From positions 1 through 64,000 of the forward strand of contig NW_026732286.1 of NCBI RefSeq assembly GCF_028476545.1: a DNA stretch of 64,000 nucleotides. Direction: 5' to 3'. Origin of the DNA: Physella acuta. Taxonomy: Eukaryota > Mollusca > Gastropoda > Physidae. Position numbers and translations under genes: made by a program. The notes beneath the pieces are model-generated. The model searched no databases. It saw only the letters and a list, made by a program, of their open reading frames with translations, and had not been told where the DNA came from. Below are positions 55,701 through 64,000 of this stretch, one piece after another (within the stretch, counting starts at the first letter, position 1; the number at the start of each line of letters is the position of its first letter).

Positions 55701-58700
55701 CAACCCTACCAACATCCCCAACCCCTACCAACATCCCCAACCCTACCAACATCCCCAACCCTACCAACATCACCAACCATACCAACACCCCCAACCCTAC
55801 CAACCCTACCAACATCCCCAACCCTACCAACATCCCCAACCCTACCAACATCCCCAACCCTACCAACCCTACCAACATCCCCCAACCCTACCAACATCCC
55901 CAACCCTACCAACATCCCCAACCCTACCAACATCCCAACCCTACCAACATCCCAACCCTACCAACATCCCCAACCCTACCAACATCCCAACCCTACCAAC
56001 ATCCCCAACCCTACCAACATCACCAACCCTACTAACATCCCCAAACCTACCCAACATCCCCAACCCTACCAACATCCCCAACCCTACCAACATCCCCAGC
56101 CCTACCAACATCCCTACCCTACCAACATCCCCAACCTCTGGACCCAACCCTACCAACATCCCCAACCCTACCAACATCCCCAACCCTACCAACATCCCAA
56201 CCCTACCAACATCCCCAACCCTACCAACATCACCAACCATACCAACACCCCCAACCCTACCAACCCTACCAACATCCCCAACCCTACCAACATCCCCAAC
56301 CCTACCAACATCCCCAACCCTACCCACCCTACCAACATCCCCAACCCTACCACATCCCCAACCCTACCAACATCCCAACCCCTACCAACATCCCCAACCC
56401 TACCAACATCACCAACCATACCAACACCCCCAACCCTACCAACCCTACCAACATCCCCAACCCTACCAACATCCCCAACCCTACCAACATCCCAACCCTA
56501 CCAACCCTACCAACATCCCCCAACCCTACCAACATCCCCAACCCTACCAACATCCCCAACCCTACCAACATCCCCAACCCTACCAACATCCCCAACCCTA
56601 CCAACATCCCCAACCCTACCAACCCTACCAACATCCCAACCCTACCAACATCCCCAACCCTACCAACATCCCAACCCTACCAACATCCCCAACCCTACCA
56701 ACATCACCAACCCTACTAACATCCCCAAAACCTACCAACATCCCCAACCCTACTAACATCCCCAAACCTACCAACATCCCCAACCCTACCAACATCCCCA
56801 ACCCTACCAACATCCCCAACCCTACCAACATCCCCAACCCTACCAACATCCCCAACCCTACCAACATCCCCAACCCTACCAACATCCCCCAACCCTACCA
56901 ACCCTACCAACATCCCCAACCCTACCAACACCCCCAACCCTACCAACCCTACCAACATCCCCAACCCTACCAACATCCCCAACCCTACCAACATCCCCAG
57001 CTACCAACATCCCAACCCTACCAACATCCCCAACCCTACCAACATCCCCAGCTACCACATCCCCAACCCTACAACATCCCAACCCTACCAACCTACCCAG
57101 CTACCAACATCCCCCAACCCTACCAACATCCCCAACCCTACCAACATCCCCAACCCTACCAACATCCCCAACCCTACCAACATCCCCCAACCCTACCAAC
57201 ATCCCCAACCCTACCAACATCCCCAACCCTACCAACCCTACCAACATCCCCAACCCTACCAACACCCCCAACCCTACCAACCCTACCAACATCCCCAACC
57301 CTACCAACATCCCCAACCCTACCAACATCCCCACCCTACCAACATCCCCAACCCTACCCAACATCCCCAACCCTACCAACATCCCCAACCCTACCAACAC
57401 CCCCAACCCTACCAACATCCCCCAACCCTACCAACATCCCCCAACCCTACCAACATCCCCAACCCTACCAACATCCCCAACCCTACCAACATCCCCAACC
57501 CTACCAACATCCCCAACCCTACCAACATCCCAACCCTACCAACATCCCCAACCCTACCAACCCTACCAACATCCCCAACCCTACCAACATCCCCAACCCT
57601 ACAAACATCCCCAACCCTACCAACATCCCCAACCCTACCAACACCCCCAACCCTACCAACATCCCCAACCCTACCAACATCCCCAACCCTACCAACACCC
57701 CCAACCCTACCAACCCTACCAACATCCCCAACCCTACCAACATCCCCAACCCTACCAACATCCCCAACCCTACCAACACCCCAACCCTACCAACCCTACC
57801 AACATCCCCAACCCTACCAACATCCCCAACCCTACCAACATCCCCAACCCTACCAACATCCCCAACCCTACCAACATCCCCAACCCTACCAACATCCCCA
57901 ACCCTACCAACATCCCCAGCTATACCAACATCCACAACCCTACCAACCCTACCAACATCCCCAACCCTACCAACACCCCCAACCCTACCAACCCTACCAA
58001 CATCCCCAACCCTACCAACATCCCCCAACCCTACCAACATCCCCAACCCTACCAACATCCCCAACCCTACCAACCCTACCAACATCCCCAACCCTACCAA
58101 CACCCCCAACCCTACCAACCCTACCAACATCCCCAACCCTACCAACATCCCCAACCCTACCAACATCCCCAACCCTACCAACATCCCCAACCCTACCAAC
58201 ACCCCCAACCCTACCAACCCTACCAACATCCCCAACCCTACCAACATCCCCAACCCTACCAACATCCCCAACCCTACCAACACCCCCAACCCTACCAACC
58301 CTACCAACATCCCCAACCCTACCAACATCCCCAACCCTACCAACACCCCCAACCCTACCAACCCTACCAACATCCCCAACCCTACCAACATCCCCAACCC
58401 TACCAACATCCCCAACCCTACCAACACCCCCAACCCTACCAACCCTACCAACATCCCCAACCCTACCAACCCTACCAACCTACCCAGCTACCAACATCCC
58501 AAACCCTACCAACATCCCCAACCCTACCAACATCCCCAACCCTACCAACACCCCCAACCCTACCAACCCTACCAACACCCCCAACCCTACCAACCCTACC
58601 AACCTACCCAGCTACCAACATCCCCAACCCTACCAACATCCCCAACCCTACCAACATCCCCAACCCTACCAACACCCCCAACCCTACCAACATCCCCAAC

Positions 58701-59290
58701 CCTACCAACATCCCCAGCTATACCAACATCACCAACCCTACCAACATCCCCAACCCTACCAACATCCCCAACCCTACCAACATCCCCAGCTATACCAACA
58801 TCCCCAACCCTACCAACATCCCCAACCCTACCAACATCCCCAGCTATACCAACATCCCCAACCCTACCAACATCCCCAACCCTACCAACCCTACCAACAT
58901 CCCCAACCCTACCAACATCCCCAACCCTACCAACACCCCCAACCCTACCAACATCCCCAACCCTACCAACATCCCCAACCCTACCAACATCCCCAACCCT
59001 ACCAACATCCCCAACCCTACCAACATCCCCAACCCTACCAACATCCCCAACCCTACCAACATCCCCAACCCTACCAACATCCCCAACCCTACCAACATCC
59101 CCAACCCTACCAACATCCCCAACACACCCAACCCTACCAACATCCCCAACCCTACCAACATCCCCAACCCTACCAACATCCCCAACACACCCAACCCTAC
59201 CAACATCCCCAACCCTACCAACATACATCCCTAACCCTACCAACATCCCCAACCCTACCAACATCCCCAACCCTACCAACATCCCCAACC
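52780..59290. repeat. Giant 18-bp minisatellite, about 6.5 kb
   Basis: Unit on +: 'taccaacatccccaaccc'; about 350 unit equivalents. Variants: 9-bp half units 'taccaaccc', 'caccccc' for 'catcccc', 'cagctaccaac', 'cagctataccaac', 'acaca' insertions. The + strand is almost free of G, so the minus strand is almost free of C and carries regularly spaced GGG and GGGG tracts. Because 18 is a multiple of three, long Pro/Asn/Thr-Ile or Gly/Val/Met frames stay open in several frames; these are repeat artefacts. Confidence 0.98.
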
Positions 59291-60800
59291 TAAATACGAC
59301 ATTATAAAAAAGCAGATGTTTCTTAAAGTTTTAATACCAATGTTTCCTAAATGCATAGGCCTACATATTAAGCCTTTAAGGTATTATAGTTCACAAGGAA
59401 AGTGTTTAAAAAAAGTCTTCGTCAGATTCAACAACAGCGCTTAAGGTATATAAATTCACTTATCATACCACTATGCAAAACAACATTCTACTATATTCTA
59501 CTATATTTAAAATGTAATAAACATTATAAAAAACTCTAACAAAATTTCTTTAACGAACATTTCCAACATTTGGCAAATTTTTTTTTTTTGGGGAAACCCC
59601 GTTTTCTTCTCTTCCGCCAAGACTCAATTTCCCCTTTTCCATCAAACAAAAATAGCTACAAGAAGAAAGAACAAAAAAAATCTCCCTACTAACAAAATAA
59701 GTGACGTCACGACCAAAGATGGTCGCCGGCGACACAACAAACGAAAGATATGTGTACGCTGCTTATGTGTAGAAACGTAGGAAACCACGGCGGTACCGGA
59801 AATTGATTGGTCCATTTTATCTGATGGAGTAAAGTGTTCGAAACGTCAGTTGTTTTTAATTGCTAGGGGGGGGACAACCTGCGGCACACTGAATCAATAA
59901 CTGCTGTTTCTTTTAATTAAGTGTACCCTTGTAACCAAGACAACGACGGGGGGATATCTTCAACATTATTTGGTTGTCTTTAAACAATCAGAACACATGT
60001 GCATGTTTTAGTTAGCTCCCTAAATATTTTAACAGACCCCTTAGGGTTCAAGTCTTTATTTTAAAGATAAAATATGCCCCCCTTCCCCCCCCCCCCCACC
60101 TCCTTACCCCCCACCCCTTTCCTAGGTCCGATCTATACACTCCTACCTTGCTTTATACGAAAACTACGTAAAACTAAAAATAACTTATTTTCGGCATCTT
60201 GTCTAAGTTTTTTCTACCTTTCATTAATAAAAGCTCATTCAGCACCTTTATTGCAAAACAAATAAAACCTGCTACTGTTTTAACCATGTAAAGAAGAGAA
60301 GAAAAAAAAATGACACGTTTCATTTTTCTCAAACACCTGTCTATTAAATATTCATACTCTTCGTCAAAAGAAACCAAATCAGTGCTGTTCATTCACATAC
60401 GACCTTCACCTTGCCGTCTTTTTTAACAGGTTACAAGAGGGTGTATCGATTTCAACAGGAGAATTTTAGACTGCTATGATGTGTGGCGGATAGTGATACA
60501 TGGGACACATTTCTTTCTTTTAATTGTTGTTTGGGAGGGGCTAACGATTTAGTGTTGAGGATATAATGTGTTAAACAACATCGATTGATTGCAAGTTTGA
60601 CTTGATTTGCATCATTAATGATTATTTAATTACATGATTTGTGTGTGTTTAAATTCGTGATGTAAAATGTGAATAAATTAACGAAAAACGTTTTAAACTA
60701 CCCAAAGGTAATTTATAGTTGATATATCGTGGTGGGCATTTTGATGGGGATTTCGTTGGGCACAAAAAAGGGACAGTTAAAGTGTATGAATATAAATATT
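59291..60800. other. No gene seen; CRE/YY1-like motifs near 59700
   Basis: AT-rich. 59700-59735 reads 'gtgacgtcacgaccaaagat' then 'ggtcgccggcgac': a palindromic CRE (TGACGTCA) next to a YY1-like AAAGATGGTCGCC. A C run lies at about 60084-60097. No supported exon. Confidence 0.45.
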
Positions 60801-60807
60801 TTGTATT

Positions 60808-60870
60808 TGCGCATTTTTATGTTCGCGCAGTTTACAGTTGCGCAGTTTTCCGTTCGCGCATTTTTCTGCT
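60808..60870 (+). repeat. Solo copy of the foldback element's end repeat
   Basis: Four 15-16-bp units ('ttgcgcatttttatg', 'ttcgcgcagtttacag', 'ttgcgcagttttccg', 'ttcgcgcatttttctg') match the end repeats of the element at 17863-19428, in the orientation of its right end. Confidence 0.8.
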
Positions 60871-61140
60871 CCCAACACTGTTCCAAGTATTTATATCCCT
60901 CACGTGACCCGAGAAGACAATCAATAACAACGCATACAGCAGGTAGAATGAAGCTGACGTAGTTCACTGAGCCGAGGTACTGGAGAAGGTTGTCAGTACA
61001 TCTTCTAGTGTACGCCCACCCCCTCAGCTACTAAACCAGTCATGTTGCACCGTGGGACGACAGAGCGAAATGCCATCCTAGGGTTGTTCCATTTCCATCC
61101 CTGTTAATTCCCTCCCCCCACCAATCTTTCTTAAATTTCC

Positions 61141-61480
61141 ATGATTGGTGTCAAATCCCTACCCCATTACCACCCCCACCCCGTTACTTCCCAAACACCG
61201 TTACCACCCCACCCCGTTAGCACCCCCATCATATTACTACCCCCCACTACCACCCACCCCTTTAGCACTCCCATCATATTACTACCCCACCCCGTTACCA
61301 CCCCCACCCCGTTACCCCCCCCCCCCCCCCATCATATTACTACCCCCACCCCTTTAGTACTCCCATCATATTACCATCCCCACCCCGTTACCATCTCTAC
61401 CCTTGACTACCCCCACCCCGTTACCCAACCTCTCTCCCCCCCAGCCCCAGCCCCCCCTCCCCCACCCACCCTCCCTGACA
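61141..61480. repeat. C-rich degenerate array, 'ccaccccgttaccac' and 'atcatattactac'
   Basis: About fifteen irregular units alternating CACCCCGTTAC with CCCATCATATTACTAC. Proline-rich frames are artefacts. Confidence 0.9.
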
Positions 61481-61489
61481 CCTGACTGC

Positions 61490-62020
61490 GTGTGGCCTGT
61501 GGTTTACCGACGGTGCGATTAGAACCTAGATGTAGACAGGATCAATGTGTTTGATGGTTCAACAGTCCATAGGTTAGCCATGACACCGGTGTTTGTTTTG
61601 CTTGGCCGCCGGAATTATTTTTACTTGCTGCGGTGCACTTATACTTGGTTTCAAAAAAAGTCCTGCTAAAAAGTTGAAAAATAATTCGGTCATGTTATTT
61701 ATAAGTTATTTAACTTTGCTTTTTTTTTTAAAGGTTATTTCTTTTTAAATAGAGCTCAACATATATTTTTTGACAATCATCTATCAAACTATACACTGAT
61801 CAATGAGCGTTTCGTCACATGTTCTTCTAATTAGAGCTAATTAGAAGAAAAAAAATCTAATTTGAAATATGAATCGTGTTGAGTCGTAATTCCAACAAGC
61901 GTCATTGTGGGTTTTTAAGCTTTGAGGGGGGAAATGTAGCTTTTTTTTTGTGTGGTAAGATTTGCTGACCGCATCTGCAATACTGATGTCCGTCCCGTCC
62001 CGTCCTGTCCCCACCCCCTT
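61490..62020. other. No gene seen
   Basis: AT-rich DNA; nothing supported. Confidence 0.55.
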
Positions 62021-62026
62021 CCCAGA

Positions 62027-62275
62027 GGGCGTGGTCAAATGGTAGAGCATACGACTGCTTGCCCGGAAAGCCTCGAGTTCGAATCCGGGTTAAATTCGTA
62101 AACGTCCCTGAGCCCATCCAGCTCTGATGGGAACCTGATGGGACATAACTCACGTTAGGGAAAGTAAAGGCGGCTGTTCATACTGCTGACCACACTAACC
62201 TTCCATATGCCGAGGTCAGAACTCTACTTCACTTGCCACATGGACCGTCAGGTTTGAAAATGGAACTTTACTTAC
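62027..62275 (+). mobile_element. tRNA-derived SINE, best-preserved copy
   Basis: Head 'gggcgtggtcaaatggtaga' (A box TGGTAGAGC) and B box 'gttcgaatccggg' at about 62077-62089, as in RNA polymerase III promoters. Core: 'tccagctctgatgggaacct', 'actcacgttagggaaagtaa', 'ggcggctgttcatactgctg', 'catatgccgaggtcag', 'ccgtcaggtttgaaaatgga', ending in 'actttactta'. It is a reference for the other copies. Not a functional tRNA: the 3' half does not fold as a tRNA acceptor arm. Confidence 0.9.
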
Positions 62276-62844
62276 TGTACTACCTTATAAAAGTTATTTT
62301 TCCTAAACCCTCCACTAGACCCTAACCCGAATCATAAATTTAAACCAAACATCGATAACATTTGAACAATACACGCTGGGTGGTTGATATTGTACTGCCA
62401 TACCGACGCTCCTTTCTACCCATTACAAATTTGGACAAGGGTCCTTTCCTTGGGGGTCAGGTATCTTTGGGGGTCTACCTGAAATACTAGACGTCTGTTT
62501 ACATAACACTGGAAAGAAATTTACACATTAACTCAATGGCTTGGAGCGTTTGGTTTAGAGCCCTTTGCGGTCTTTGTACAAATAGATGAGATTCTTTCCT
62601 TTCATTTGATGTTAGTTAAATCTTGTTGTATGTAGAAAATAATAGAAGGGATGGGGGGGGGGGGGCTTTACAGCATGTAGCGGCATCATTTCCGTTCTCT
62701 AAAACATTTTCGGTATAAGACATGTGTGACGGTATTTGGTCCTGCCTCAAAAATAGGACAGGCTGGGTTAGGAGTTTGGGGCAATATTATCTTGATTAAG
62801 GTATAAGTAATATATGAAGCAACGACTTTCTGTGTCTATGCAAG
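62276..62844. other. No gene seen
   Basis: Contains one degenerate telomere-like word ('accctccactagaccctaac') near 62310 and a G run near 62655-62666. Confidence 0.55.
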
Positions 62845-63078
62845 GAGAGCGCTAGACTGCTAACCCGAAAGTCTCGAGTTTGAATCCGGGTTCAAGTCAG
62901 TAGAACGTCCATGAGTCCACCCAGCTCTGATAAGTACCTGACTCATGTTAAGGAAAGAAAAGGCGGCTGGACATAGTGCTGACCACAATTTCCCAGTCAT
63001 ATGACCATGTCACAAAAACGGTGAACTCTACTTCATTTACCCAGTGGACCGTTAGGATCGATAAAGGGCACTTTTTTT
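62845..63078 (+). mobile_element. tRNA-derived SINE, 5'-truncated head
   Basis: Starts inside the tRNA-like head ('gagcgctagactgctaaccc'), B box 'gtttgaatccggg', then the usual core 'gagtccacccagctctgat', 'ggcggctggacatagtgctg' and tail 'ggaccgttaggatcg'. Confidence 0.9.
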
Positions 63079-63419
63079 TTTAAATATTTGAAGCGGCGAC
63101 TTGCTGTGTCTATGCAAAGGAAAAAGCAGATCCTTTGGTTTAAACTTGCCTCAGTTGTGTAAATAGCAGTGTGTAAATCTTGCAGTAAAAGTTACCAACT
63201 ATAAATATATAAAGCACACTTTTATTCCTATAAAGGTTTTCCCCGTGTATGCATTAGATCTATACATCAATAAAAAGCCGTGTATGTTTATTATACATTA
63301 CAAAAACATAAAACAGTTTCTTATTTCATTGACTAACTTATTTCTAAGAGGGGCTTAAAATTGTTATTGCGGGCCGGTCTCTCCAGCTTGCTTTACGAGA
63401 TCTCGTCAATACGGCGAGA

Positions 63420-63470
63420 TCGATGACGTGACTGACGTGAAGCTCGTGTAAGATGGAGGTGAGCCTCGTG
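63420..63470 (+). promoter_or_regulatory. Possible promoter/first exon motif, weak
   Basis: 'gatgacgtgactgacgtgaa' is followed by 'gtgtaagatggaggtgagcc': two CRE-like half sites, then AAGATGGAGG, which could be YY1 or a start codon with a donor (ATGGAG|GTGAGC). Nothing downstream in the window confirms a gene. Confidence 0.2.
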
Positions 63471-63614
63471 CCGGCTGTACAAGGAACGGGATTAGGCGAG
63501 TGTCCTTCTGATGTGACATTCCGCGTGCATGTGTCACCGTGCTCTATGGGAGGAGGGGTGAGCAGGGTATGGGGTTTATTGTCGGAGTTGTATAAGCAGG
63601 GGACACTGGCGTCA

Positions 63615-64000
63615 AAAAAATAGAGACGTTAGGGAGATATGAACGTCAGGGAGATATGGAGGGAGATATGGACGTCAAAAAGATAGATGCATTAGAAAGA
63701 TGGAGGCATTAGGGAGATATGGACGTTGGGGAGATTTGAACGTTGGGGGGATATGGACATTAGGGAGAAATGGGCGTTAGGAGATATGGACGTTAGGGAG
63801 ATATGGACGTTAGGGAGATATAGACGTCGGGGAGATATGAACGTTGGGGAGATATGAACGCTGGGGAGATATGGACGTAGGGAGATATGGACGTCAAGGA
63901 GATATGGACATCAGGGAGATATGGACGTTAGGGAGATATGGACGTTAGGGAGAAATAGACGTTAGGGAGATATGGACGTTAGGGAGATAAGGACGTCAGG
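63615..64000. repeat. 17-bp minisatellite running off the window edge
   Basis: Unit: 'agggagatatggacgtt', about 22 copies with variants (gtc, gaacgtt, ggggag). True length is unknown because the window ends inside it. Confidence 0.95.

Noticed and set aside
52751-59288. Many Gly/Val/Met-rich frames on the minus strand
   Set aside because: They are reverse-strand readings of the same satellite with no start context or unique domain.
52780-59290. True telomere at this position
   Set aside because: The unit is not the TTAGGG repeat, and unique DNA with SINEs continues on both sides.
61141-61485. Proline-rich 114-residue frame on +
   Set aside because: It is the C-rich array translated; there are no splice sites or conserved sequence.
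62027-62100. Functional tRNA gene
   Set aside because: A and B boxes are present, but the sequence does not close into a tRNA acceptor stem and it continues into a repeated core, so it is a SINE head.

Overview
The window is animal nuclear DNA: long AT-rich introns with GT-AG junctions, tRNA-derived SINEs, hAT-type DNA transposons with 8-bp target duplications, and very many micro- and minisatellites. Protein content and repeat style fit a lophotrochozoan, probably a mollusc (gastropod-like); that placement is an inference and no species is claimed.

Layout. 1-10.8 kb holds no gene that I can support: microsatellites, small tandem arrays, SINEs, G-run MITEs and an inverted-repeat element (7257-7774) lodged in a SINE. 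10884-11964 (+) is a single GC-rich internal coding exon of an unidentified gene whose other exons I cannot find here. 12-22.5 kb is again non-coding; its notable content is a foldback-like element (17863-19428) with two perfect palindromes, and two hAT-type MITEs.

24651-52255 (-) is the main gene. I joined 15 coding exons by reading splice sites and phase; every junction keeps frame and gives a 2413-residue protein with a short N-terminus, a coiled coil, a divergent RhoGEF (DH) domain and no visible PH domain, then about 1950 residues of mostly low-complexity Ser/Asn/Gln-rich tail with one Cys/His cluster. The N-terminal half matches the layout of ARHGEF33. Its introns hold an 1.7-kb hAT remnant (32047-33737), a broken Ty3/Gypsy fragment (about 43.2-45.06 kb), a 410-bp poly(A)-tailed retrocopy (45944-46353), and tandem arrays that repeatedly sit against splice junctions. 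Three exons have partial copies of their own edges, splice site included, in the neighbouring intron.

52.2-52.6 kb is the CpG-richer 5' flank of this gene; directly beyond it lies a 6.5-kb array of an 18-bp unit (52780-59290), C-rich on + and G-rich on the gene's sense strand. 59.3-64 kb has no gene that I can support: two SINEs, C-rich repeats, a solo copy of the foldback element's end repeat, and a 17-bp array running off the window edge.

The most unusual signals are the exon-edge duplications carrying splice sites, the paired palindromes whose arms changed in concert, and the telomere-like G-rich array next to the gene's 5' end.
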